Assembly (NCBI GenBank): GCA_030247855.1
Contig: JAPDRN010000012.1
Span: 310,001-374,000 of the forward strand
Direction of reading: 5' to 3'
Length of the DNA stretch: 64,000 nucleotides
DNA from: Knufia peltigerae
Taxonomy: Eukaryota; Ascomycota; Eurotiomycetes; Chaetothyriales; Trichomeriaceae
A model generated the notes under the pieces. The model worked only from the letters and a program-made list of their open reading frames with translations. It made no database searches and was not told where the DNA came from. The first letter of the stretch is position 1, and each line of letters starts with the position of its first letter. Position numbers and translations under genes: made by a program. This document shows, in pieces, positions 1-10,441 of the stretch.

Positions 1-296
1 CTCCAGTCGGTCTGGCAGGATATGTCTATACACAAGACGTTGCGCGTGCGTGGAGGACGGCCGAGGCGCTAGAAGGTAAGTCAAACACCGTTTAAGAGAG
101 GAAAAGAAAGCTAAGAACGATATCAGTCGGTATGACGGGGATCAACACGGGCATAGTCTCAGATCCCTACGCCCCGTTCGGAGGAATCAAGCAGTCTGGG
201 TTTGGCCGTGAAGGAGGACGACATGGGATTGAAGAGTTCCAAATTCAAAAGACCATCACGATGGGTGGTCTGGGAATGCCTTTGACACCATTGTAA
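1..296 (+). CDS. Aldehyde dehydrogenase, C-terminal end (partial)
   Basis: Two exons are visible, 1-75 and 127-296, joined across a 51-nt intron with a GTAAGT donor. The reading frame carries the conserved C-terminal signature of NAD(P)-dependent aldehyde dehydrogenases: an NTG motif, then PFGGIKQSGFGREGG and a tail ending LTPL before TAA. This end looks most like the succinate-semialdehyde dehydrogenase branch. The catalytic Cys and Glu lie upstream of the window, so substrate cannot be judged. The enzyme would oxidise an aldehyde to the acid and could act downstream of the zinc alcohol dehydrogenases at 7256 and 19036; that link is inference. Confidence 0.9.
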
Positions 297-1478
297 TAGC
301 ATGTTTGTCATGGTAATGTACGCGCACAATATCTTGAGGTCAGACTAGCTAGGATTTGGCGACAGTGTGCTCGAATACTCGGAAGATACCATTGTACAAA
401 ACCCTGAGTTGAAAGGCCATCAATTTAACCAGTGATGGTTCGAAGGTGGAGGGTCTTGGAAGGATGTCCCTCATAGCCAGTGATTCGTGATAAGAGGGCC
501 CCTTGTGACGCGCGTAGCTAAGATATTAAGTAACGTGGCTTACACTGATGCAGTGGGTTTGAAATTCGGATGTATTCTTCCTCTTCCCGCCATGTCCTTT
601 CTGCATCTCTTTTGCTATCTTGACAAGGAGATGACGCCCTCGCTGATGAGACATGGGTGTCCAAACTCGCTCTTTGAATTATTGTGATCAAGAGACCGTC
701 ATCGACGATGACTACGATCAGCTTCACTACATCTGGACAGAACAATAGTACTTGGTGGGTGAACACGGTCCGATGAACCGTTAGGGCGATCCACAAAGTG
801 ACTTGGCGGCCGTGTCTAACGGTCCGGGGACCGACTGCGTAGAACTTTTCACCTTGATGCCCGAGTTTTCCACGAGCCTTCAAGGCAGTGGCCTGAAATT
901 TACTGTGCCTCGCAGTCGAGCGCACGCACCTGTCTGTGTCATCTGCGGTAACAGACTCTGAATACAATGTGCAGAAGCATGTCCTGCTACCCCATTGGGG
1001 GGCCACAAACAAGGCATTCGCTGCGCTCTGCTACGTAGCGATGAAGATCTTTTTGACATATTGCAACTATTCCCCGAATATGTGGGTGCTCGGACCATCT
1101 TGTCGGGACGACCTGCACACGACAGTCAACGAAAGATCTTGACCCATGGGGTGACAACATTGTAGTAGGGCCCACAACAAGCTTTAGCACCTGCGTTCTC
1201 GGTCGACAGGAGACCTAATCCGTACTATTCTGTGTAGTTGCTCGTGACCGAATCCGATGTCGGTCTCCACTCGTCACACCAACAAGGCACCACCTCCGAA
1301 GGACACAATGTACCCCAGAAGCCTAGTGATCGTGATGAGGACATTGGGCCCCATATCAGCGGGGAATAATCCCCTCCATGGAGACACCAAGTGCAAAGAG
1401 AGGGCAGAAGTTCTCAAGGGAAGCAGAAGGAGAAAACTTGTACTTCTTTCCTCACCTAGAATTTTCTCTCCACCAGCA
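297..1478. other. Intergenic region, no gene seen
   Basis: About 1.2 kb between the aldehyde dehydrogenase and the first regulator. Only short open frames without recognisable motifs or convincing splice partners occur. It should hold the 3' region of the first gene and the promoter of the second. Confidence 0.6.
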
Positions 1479-3746
1479 ATGTCCGACACTATGGAAACAC
1501 ACCGAATTCAACGCGTTCGACAAGCCTGTCACAATTGTCGGTAAGAGGCACCCCCCAATGTTGCGAGGTCCCTTTGATTCAAAAGTCCATTGAAAATGCA
1601 GAATTGCGCCTGATGCTAATAGGTGTTCTAGACGCAAGAAAGTGCGCTGTTCAGGAACGAAGCCGACTTGTTCTTTATGTCGTCGCTTATCCCAGTCCTG
1701 CGTGTACATAGCCCCGGAGAGTGAACAAAGGAGCAAATCTCGCGGAACTTCGTCTGATGAGTTTCTTTCGTGGGATATGGGTGGAAGGCAACCTGAAGTG
1801 GGTGATCCCAAGCCTTCCGAGACGAATGTAGTGGGTTTTCAGGCAGCTTCTTACACGTTGCAGGACGATCTTCGCACCATGCTCGAGGGCATTGAGAGTA
1901 AATTAGCAGCTATGGCAGGGTCAATATCTCGGTGAGTACCAGCCATCATCAAGCACAAGTGGTCTACTAACAGAGAAGTCTGGCGGCCACCGTGGAAACT
2001 CGTCTGTCAAATTCTGAGATGGGACCCAATCTGTCGACTCTAGACATGAAAGGACCGCTGAAACAATCCGGCACCCCCGACAATCTCCCACCCCTTGAAG
2101 TCATAATGGCGGCTGCCGATCTATATTTCGAACATTGTCATAATCGTCCTTATTCGTTATTCCATGAAGTCTCTTTCAAAGCAAAGCTAGCCATGGGCCA
2201 GGTACCTCGTGCTCTGGTGTTTGCCATTCTTGCCAGCGCCGCGCGATATCCGTCAACCACTCCACTTCGGAACGGACCAGAAGCGATCGCGAGCTATGCA
2301 ATAGAGTCCTGGAAAGCTCTCGTGTTGCCCTGGAATGGTATCGAGGACAGAATGGGTATCAGTATCGTTCAGACTATTCTACTATTGGCCATAATCGATT
2401 ACACCGATGGTAAGGCGCAAGGATCGTGGATCAAAGTCGGACTGGCGATTCGAATCATTCAGGATTTTGGCTTGATGAGGGAGCCGGATGCGTGGCTGTC
2501 GGTGACCGAACAAGAAGAGCGGCGGAGGGTATTTTGGTCATTCTACATCTGTGACAAGCTGATGTCGTGTGGGCGCGAGAAGCCTTTGGCCATGCTGGAC
2601 GAGGCTTGCAAAGTCCGACTGCCGAGCGGTGAAGACGAGTTCCGTAGTGAGAAGCCCTGGCGGCCGACGGCGACACTGGACGAAGTCAACGGTGAGATGG
2701 GAGGTGTCAAGTCGACGCAGCTCAGCCCTTTTGCTATGTCGGTCAGGATAGCCTCCGTCTTGGGCCAATGTACGCGATACACACTCGGCGAACAGGGCGC
2801 GTCTGCTCAAGAAGTTCAGGCCCCCTGGAGTCCAACTTCCAGGCTGTCGACGATCCATGCAAATCTCCTCCAGATTGAATCCGACTTTCGACTCAACATC
2901 CCCCTCGCAGAAATCGTCCGACAAGAGAACAGCAACAAGGACGGCTCCATTGACGCTCACAAAGTAGCGCCTCTCATATTCTCACGAACCCTCTTCCATC
3001 TCTGCCACTGTCTCCTCCGACATCCGATCATGTTTCGACGGCGTCTTCTCAACTACCAGGGACAAGCGCCCCTGAGTTTTTTAGTTCATTCGATGGATAC
3101 TTGCCGCAGCCACGCGCAGGCCTTGGTCAATCTGATGCAAGAAGTCAAACAAATGAGCTGTCCATCGATATCGTCGGTTGGGGACCCTTTCTATGGCTAT
3201 TGTGTAACCGTGGCGGCTACGATCCACGCCCTCTTCCTCCACTCTAGTGACCCTGCCATTGCAGAAGACGCCAGAGCCTGTCTCGATGCTTCTCTGCAGC
3301 TCCTGGAGGGCCTGGCTAAGCTCTGGAGGAGCACCAGTTTCATGGTACGTAAATCATTAATGAGCTACATGTATAAGCAATCACTAACGAAGCTCTCATC
3401 CACACAGGTCACACGACTGAGATCGTTACGCACAAATAGCGCTCGGTTCGCACCATTTCTACACCCTTCGACGAGACCCGATGTCCTGGGGCAAATCGAT
3501 GTCACAGACATTGTTGAAGCCCTGGATTACGGTCGACTCTCCACGCCACTGAGCAAAACTTCCTGGGATGCATTCAACCCTTCTAATATTCCTTCTCCGG
3601 TGTATGATGACTTGTTGAACCTTTTTCCGCTCGGCTATACGAGACCCATAGTGCCCACCATATCGGATAGTCTCGAATCTTTACCGACGGAGTCCTGGAG
3701 CACGTTTCCAGCACCTCAACCATGGCTAGACGACCTCAACCTTTGA
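1479..3746 (+). CDS. Zn(II)2Cys6 fungal-specific transcription factor
   Basis: Proposed exons 1479-1540, 1632-1931, 1976-3344 and 3408-3746 give about 689 residues. The zinc cluster is completed by splicing exon 1 to exon 2: ACHNC, then RRKKVRC, then CSLC and a final Cys, fitting C-x2-C-x6-C...C-x2-C-x6-C at residues 17-45. A short heptad-like stretch follows and then the fungal_trans middle homology region, with a motif like EERRRVFWSFY near residue 300. The last intron (63 nt, GTACGT donor, CTAAC branch) contains no stop in frame, so a form 21 residues longer is possible. Nuclear regulator, target unknown. The gene converges on the P1B ATPase with only 44 nt between stop codons. Confidence 0.9.
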
Positions 3747-3790
3747 TCTTTGCTTCGTTTGTTGGGACACTCGACCCACAATAGGGTCAT

Positions 3791-6707
3791 TCATGTCTCT
3801 AAGCGGCTCATGAGACGATTGCGGAGTCTGACTCCTAGTACAGTCACCGATATCGAAGAAAACGACATCATGGCAGCCGCAGTAGACCTAGCGTGGTTCA
3901 TGGAGTTAGCCGCCTTTCTGCACCACCGTTGTTACTGACAAAGAACACTTGTATGGACATACGGGGTTAGAGTCAAATTCCAGGATGCGCCCAAGCCAAG
4001 CGCTAGACTCAAGGCGATGACATTGTACACCAAGATCCAAACAAGATTGAAGTGTATCTGGGCCATCGTCTCTTTTGCAATCAGGAATAGAGCTGGGATG
4101 GAGTTGAGCTGGGACGAGAGAAGTACCACACTCCCTCCCGTGGTGAGGCATTGTTTACCATGAGCCATCATGATACCAACGTCTGCTGCGGCAAGACTGG
4201 GAGCGTCATTGATACCGTCGCCGATCTGTGTAAATACTGCGGTCAGCCATATTGAGAGAGACCATTGCACCGCTTGAATAGAGACACATGGACACATACC
4301 ATTGCGACTTTTTCTCCTTGTTTTTGGAGCTTTTCAACGAGAAGAAGCTTTTCTGACGGAAGTGCACTTGTTGCAAGGACTGAGATACCTAGCTGTGATG
4401 AGACGCGTTGAGCTTCTGCCTTGACGTCTCCGGTAGCCTGCGATAGAAATCAGATTTTCAACGAACAAATTCTTGCAAATTTCAAAGAGGGGAGCCACAG
4501 CAGGCAACCGGACCGACTACGCACCATTGTAACGCTCAAACCTCGTTGTTGGAGCGCTTCGATAGCTTGCTTAGCATCGGATCGTATCTTGTCCTACCCA
4601 GAATATGAGTACGTAGGGAAAATCTTGGGATTATTCCAAAGATGAGACTCACCTGTAACCTGAAAACGCCAGCGAACTCATCGTCAATGGCGACGTAGAC
4701 ATTCAGTGCCTCTTTGGCCGCTTGCAGGTGTGGCTGCTCGACTATCTGTATGCCCATCGAGCTCAAGAACATGGCGTTACCAAGACAGATCCTCCTCCAC
4801 GAGCTATCGCCGACGTCGACATCACAGCGGAGACCTTGGCCGACAACCTCTTCAAGGTTCTTCAAACCTCCAAATTCTTTATACTTTCGCCACTGGGATT
4901 GGATGTTTTGGAGACAGCCACGGAACACGGCCAGACCTGCTGGATGAGCAACTCCATTTCGCTCTTCGGCTGCACAGACCAGGACACTGAGCTCTTCCCA
5001 ACGATCACACCATGAGTCTTCAAGATCACAAGCAGCCATGTGAAGCTGGCCTTCGGTGACCGTTCCTGTCTTGTCCATCACGATGTGGCTGATTTCGTTT
5101 AGCTTCTCCATGTTGCGAGCACCTTCTACCATGAGGATACCCTTTCGGCGTGCCACATCTGTCACGAACAGAATTGGGAAGGTCAGCATTGTTCATTCAT
5201 CCTGTGTAGGTTGAGAGTGGAGAGGAGTTTCTTGGTAGTACTCACCTACTCCTGCAGTAATGGCAACTGGAGTGGACAGACCCAGTGCACATGGACAAGA
5301 TACTGCAAGGATCGTCATGGCTTTTCTAGCGGCAATGTTAATGCGCGCAAGGATGGAAAGTACAGAGGAGTCGGCCTCGCGAAAGGCAATAACCGATCCA
5401 AAGATGGCCAATACGATTATCACGGTGACGAAGTATCGAATGACGATGTCGACATTCTGCTGCACCTGAACTTTACTTCCGATGGCTTCTTCGACCGTGT
5501 TGAGCATCTGGGTAAGAAAGGATCCTTGCTCGGTCTCGTGGATGATGGCGACCATACTGCCACTCCCGTTACGGGTACCGGCGAGGAGAAAATCTCCCGT
5601 CTTTTTGGTCTTGGGGAGAGACTCTCCCGTGATGATGGCCTCGTTGACCAAAGACGACCCGGAGAAGACGTAGCAGTCACAAGGGATGATGGTGAAGGGC
5701 TCGATGCGGATTGTGTCCGACTTCCTGACCATGGAAGTCGGTATCAATTGCTGCTCAAAGGCTGTCAGCTAGAGGGATCTTCTCTATGTTGTCTCTCATC
5801 GACTCAAACTGACCTTGGTATCTGATAGCTTCACCCAGGATGTCTCTTCGATCAACGAATATAACGAGGCGAGCGCCTTTGTCCCCGTCCTCCGGGCTAA
5901 CGCGTTCACGTACTTGCCGGCCGTGACCACCATGATCAGTCCGGCCGTCGTCTGCCAGTAGGTTTCTGCGCTGCCTGGATTGCTGCTTTGGTAGAACAGA
6001 TTCAACAGTGAGAGCAAAATCCCAAGCGTGGAAGACAGTGTGACCAAAGTGTTCATGTTCATCGACCCTCTCTTGACCCTCGCCCATGTGCTCTTGTGCA
6101 TCCACGCTCCATATCGTCCCCATATCAACACTGTCAGACATAAACATATCAATTGTGTGCCCCAAGGGGTGAGTAATCGATCCGAAAATCTCCTCAGACT
6201 GAGATATCGGAATATTCGGGAATTGTTGTTCACCAGTGAAAGTAAGCTGGATGTTCTGGCTAGTTTGTAGAATGAGTTCTTCAGTGTCTTCAATTCCTTT
6301 GTCTGCCGCAACAGCTCTGCACTCTCTCCCGCCGTTCTCTTGCCGGCGGTTGCTTCAAACCCGCAATCCTCCACGCACCTTCTCAGATCCTCGACTCTGA
6401 CTTCAGGCCCATGAATGACCATAGCTTCATGGGTCAGAAGGGAGACTGACACTCTGTCGACTCCAGGGAACTCTGTGAGTGATCTTTCGACCGCGTCAGT
6501 ACAGGTAGAGCATGTCATCCCCGAGACCGATATGGTGGTTATGCCCGGCGGTGCAACGAGCTGCTGTTGTACGCCTCTCTTTGCATTTTGTGCCGTCTTG
6601 GAGGGATCTATTGTTTCGTTGTACTGCACCCGGATGTCTATATCCAACGTTTCGGCTGCATCGATGAGGCAAGATATCATAAAAACTGCAATATAACAAC
6701 ACGCCAT
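3791..6707 (-). CDS. P1B-type heavy-metal (copper-type) transporting ATPase
   Basis: Seven exons: 6707-5814, 5750-5246, 5158-4653, 4593-4525, 4437-4300, 4225-3963, 3887-3791, giving about 823 residues. In order: one HMA metal-binding domain (GMTCSTC, about residue 64), the actuator motif TGES, the CPC ion-binding motif (SCPCALGL), the phosphorylated Asp in DKTGT, a histidine-proline motif (VAHPAG), TGD, and GDGIND. The last exon is easy to miss. It carries MMSFSS, the MxxSS ion-binding motif of the final membrane helix, and an Arg-rich tail. The YN motif of the preceding helix is present but the usual Pro after it is Ser. The first hydrophobic pair (MA/MB) between the HMA domain and NMNTLV is weak. 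Likely exports Cu(I) or a similar ion across a cell membrane. Confidence 0.93.
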
Positions 6708-7255
6708 TTTGGCCCTCTGTGGAACGTCTTTGACGATGACAGGAAGAAGAAAAAAGGATTGGGGAGCCGGTTGGTAAGTCGCTTGAATGGTTTGAGGTCA
6801 ATGAAGAACTAGATGTTGCTCGGTGCCGGTCGAAGTTCAGTCGTGGCGGTTGTGATGGCTATCGGAAATCACCAACATAGTTGAGCGAGGCCTTGCGCTC
6901 TATACACACACCGAGTTTGCCATGACCATTGCATAAAACAGACTGTCGCGACCTAAGCCCTGTGTATGATTCACAGTGACCCCGGAATACCAAAGTGCCC
7001 CACCCGGTCCGTCCACAAGAACCTCTACAACAACATGTCTTCATCACGGGCGAGTCTGACTCGGTCCGACTCGCACCGACACACACTCTGTACGCAGCCT
7101 TGTGGACGAATCATGAGTGTTTTGGGTACGATAGATACCCCCATCACTTGAATCATCAACTTTGGCCACTGAACGATTGAAGGAAAAGGTTCCCTGAGGA
7201 TTATACCTTCAACGAAAAGTTAATCCTCTTTCGGACGAGATCATCTTGGAGCCAA
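6708..7255. promoter_or_regulatory. Divergent intergenic region, ATPase / alcohol dehydrogenase
   Basis: 548 nt between two start codons reading outward, so both promoters lie here. The ATPase start is in a good context (AAAATGG). No repeated motif or TATA box stands out to the eye. Confidence 0.5.
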
Positions 7256-8618
7256 ATGGCCACCGCACAAAAACTTCAAACAGAGGCTCTCGTGGTTGAG
7301 AAGGCCAAAGATGACTTCAAACTTATCACGGTCACAGTGGACCCTGTACTACGCTCGGACGAGGTGCTGGTCGAGATGAAGTACTCGGGAGTCTGCCACA
7401 CCGTAAGTGGTGCGCTTCGCGTCGACTTTGAGTGGGAGAGGACAACTGATCAAGACAATAATATCAGGACATTGTATTTCAACGTGGATTGGTTCCTACG
7501 GTGAAATTCCCCGCCATCTTTGGTCACGAAGGTGCTGGTGTGGTGAAGGCGGTTGGGTCGGGAGTCAAGGACAAGAGCCTTCATCCTGGAGACTTTGTTC
7601 TACTTTCATTCAACGCGTGCGGAAAATGTGTCGAATGCTCCAAGGGTCAGCCAGCAAGGTGCCACGGCCATGTCGAGATCAATCACACTGCCAAACGCCC
7701 AGAAGATGGAAGCACCCCAACCGCCATGGCCGATGACGGGAGAAAAGTTTCATCCCAATTTTTTGGACACTCGTCCTTTTGCAGACTGTCGGTGGTAAAG
7801 GAGGCGTGCATCGTAAAATGTCCATATCCAGAGTCCATGGCGATCTTTGCGCCACTCGGGTGCGGGTTTCAAACGGGTGCCGGCACCATCATGAACTCTT
7901 TCAAAGCGACAGAAAAAGATTCCGTTGTCATCTTCGGCCTGGGTAGCGTCGGCCTGACCGCGGTAATGGCAGCTGCATATCTAAAGGTAAGGCAGGTCAT
8001 TGCCGTTGATCTAGTTCCGGTCAAGTTGAAGTTGGCCCAGGAGCTGGGAGCAACACACACCATAAACGGCAAAGACACGCCGGACACGGTTGCAGAGATC
8101 AAGCGAATCACGGAAGGTGGTGCGAACTACGCCATGGATTGCACGGGAGTGGTCAAAGTCATCGAGAACGCAATAGAATGCCTCTCTCCTTGTGGAAGCG
8201 CGGCGATAGTAGGAGTACCGGCAGCAGGCTCACGGCTACAACTCGATCCCCTTACCTTTCTGCTACAGAATAAAAGGCTGATTGGCACCATCGAAGGAGA
8301 CTCGGTGCCCTCAAAAGTGAGTAATGAGCAAGACGCAACCACAATACTACACCCAGTAAATACTTCAGAGGAGACCGACTGACTGATATTGGATTCGTCA
8401 CAGTTTATACCACAGTTGATGGAATTGCACAAGACAGGAAACTTCCCGATAGATCGATTATGCAAGATTTACAACGTCAAAGACTTCCACCAAGCCCTCG
8501 AAGATATTGAACAAGGGAAGGTAAGTACATTACCGAATCCAGCTGATGCCTCTGAAGGCAGGGACTTGAGATCTAATTTGCTGCGCAGGTGGTCAAGCCA
8601 ATAATCCAATGGAGTTGA
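7256..8618 (+). CDS. Zinc-dependent aryl/terpenyl-alcohol-type dehydrogenase
   Basis: Exons 7256-7402, 7468-8316, 8404-8520 and 8589-8618 give about 380 residues, the normal size for this family. The catalytic-zinc motifs are CHTD (joined across intron 1) and GHEGAG. The structural-zinc lobe is CGKCVECSKGQPARC, with four Cys in the usual spacing. The Rossmann NAD-binding loop is FGLGSVGL. The motif LGCGFQTGAG and the ending KPIIQW resemble benzyl/aryl-alcohol dehydrogenases of the XylB type and bacterial geraniol dehydrogenases. It would oxidise a hydrophobic primary alcohol to the aldehyde with NAD+, probably in the cytosol. The exact substrate is not readable; an aldehyde dehydrogenase lies 7 kb upstream. 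Confidence 0.92.
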
Positions 8619-9465
8619 GCGATCTTTGGCGTAGGAGAGGGAGTGACATGTCATTGAACTTGATATACCGTGCCTGTATTGCACTTGCCATGTCAGCCTC
8701 TGGGGCTTGGATAGTTGTCCATAGATCCTCGTAGCATAAACTCAAGGGCTTTTGCAACCCGAAATGTCGGAAGATGACCCGAAGCATCAACAAATATGAA
8801 CCCGAGTTCGGACCTTGGGCTCCGTATCTTCTGTAGGCATGTCTCATGAGAACCCTAAAAGGTATCTCAGTCCACAATGGTGGTGAAAGAGGCTTACACG
8901 GGCAACACGGTCACAGGTAGTGATGTCAACTTCCTCAGGTGATATTGAATGCTAGGTCCGTGACGGGAACAACACTCGGGAGCTCACCGGTGCCGCAACC
9001 GACAGCGATTTGATTTGGTCATAGCACAAGTGATGATTTTTTCAAGTATGTGTTCAATGGTTCATCTACTAGTTCCAGAATATTGGCCAGCGGCCCCGGG
9101 ATAGCCGGCCGCCCAGGGGAGCGAGGAGGGCCATTATGGAGGAGTTCCGGATTGGGTCGATCCTCCACATGATAACGCAATATATTGGCGAGAAACCATC
9201 GGGACATCATACCGTATATACTCGGACACGACTACGGCTCGTCAGCCGCCCGTATGACATCCGACGTGTTTGTTCCTCCTGCCGCGTACGGTGGGGAGCA
9301 CCGGAGCTGGCCCGGTCGACCACCCGTGTCAAGCCCCCTGATCCCAGAATTGTTTGGGGTTAATTTGTTCGAAAAAAGGATTCTAAGCCAGGGTCATGGT
9401 ATAGTATTGGTGCAGATTCCAAAAGAGCAACAAACGTGAGGACTCGAGGTAAAGCAACTAAAGTC
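8619..9465. other. Intergenic region, no gene seen
   Basis: About 850 nt. An antisense open frame at 8593-8877 has no recognisable motif and overlaps the end of the alcohol dehydrogenase. It is taken as chance. Confidence 0.5.
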
Positions 9466-10033
9466 ATGGAAGGCGAATGTCTTTGTGGAGGGGTAAAAGT
9501 CACGCTAGAGGCCTCTCAGGACCCTCTGTCGTTCTATTGTCACTGCAAACATTGCCGTAAAGTCGCAGGAGGCTGTAAGTATCCTTGAGAGTGTGAAACA
9601 GACTGCCTACGGTTTCTCTAGACAGTCTACCCATGCCATAGGGGTTGTCGCTGACGCGCGGTGTTCAGTGGTGGGCGCCAACTTGTTGGTTGAACACGAC
9701 AAGGTCAAAATCGTCGGAAAAGAATTCCTTCAAGTGTTTGAAGACAAGGGAACCGATAGTGGAGAAGTTCTTCATCGACATTTTTGCAAACGTTGTGGAA
9801 AGTAAGGTCCAAACCAACAAAAAAGCATTATCACTTGAGAGTATTCTGACAAGAGTGGGAAAACCAGTCCAATCATGTCAACCACGAAAGTCTTGCCCAA
9901 CCATATTGTTGTCAAGGCGGGAATCTTTCCTCAAGTCCCCAAGGTACAAGCAGAATGCTATACGAAGGACAAGCAAGCCTGGGAGCAGCCCGTGGACGGG
10001 GCGAAGCAGTTCCCCACCGCAATTGAAGCGTGA
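9466..10033 (+). CDS. GFA/CENP-V-fold small zinc protein
   Basis: Exons 9466-9574, 9669-9801 and 9856-10033 give 139 residues. The spliced protein has the ordered cysteine motifs of the glutathione-dependent formaldehyde-activating (GFA) fold: CLCGG at the N terminus, YCHCKHC at about residue 26, and FCKRCG near residue 78. It continues with VKAGIF, YTK and the family ending W..PV.GAKQF. Members bind zinc through these cysteines; many have no proven activity, so a formaldehyde or glutathione-adduct role is only family-level. It lies tail to tail with the Ldi-like gene. The start was chosen because it is the only ATG directly preceding the first Cys pair. Confidence 0.87.
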
Positions 10034-10441
10034 GACAGTCGTTATTCCATAGGGCCGATGAATAACCATCACTATCTTAGAACACAATACAACATATTCA
10101 GCGGTGAATCGATCGTAGTAGAAGCCTTGAACGCTCTAGACGCACTGAAGTTCAGATAGTGTCTTAATTGTGGCTAGCCAGATGGCAACTGCGTCGCACT
10201 CTGATGAGGAATGAAATCTGAGACACGTGATTGTTTTTTCTCTGATGATATATATATTCAGCAAAGAGCGGCTTTTGCTGCATACTGTAGGCTAGCTATC
10301 GGATGGGTGCAAGAAAGACTCTACTAGACATCGAAGCGATTATGTTCGAACAAACCCAACGCATCTATATTCATATTCTTTCTCATCCATGTCTTATAAT
10401 CATCCACATACATTCCCAGCGTCATATTTTGAAGAAAGCGT
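10034..10441. other. Intergenic 3'-3' region
   Basis: 408 nt between two converging stop codons. AT-rich with no gene seen; expected to contain both polyadenylation regions. Confidence 0.5.

Noticed and set aside
3750..3938. Short plus-strand frame after the first regulator
   Set aside because: It covers the last exon of the ATPase on the other strand; the MMSFSS helix on the minus strand is the real coding sequence.
5211..5825. 204-codon plus-strand open frame
   Set aside because: Antisense to the TGES and CPC exon of the P1B ATPase.
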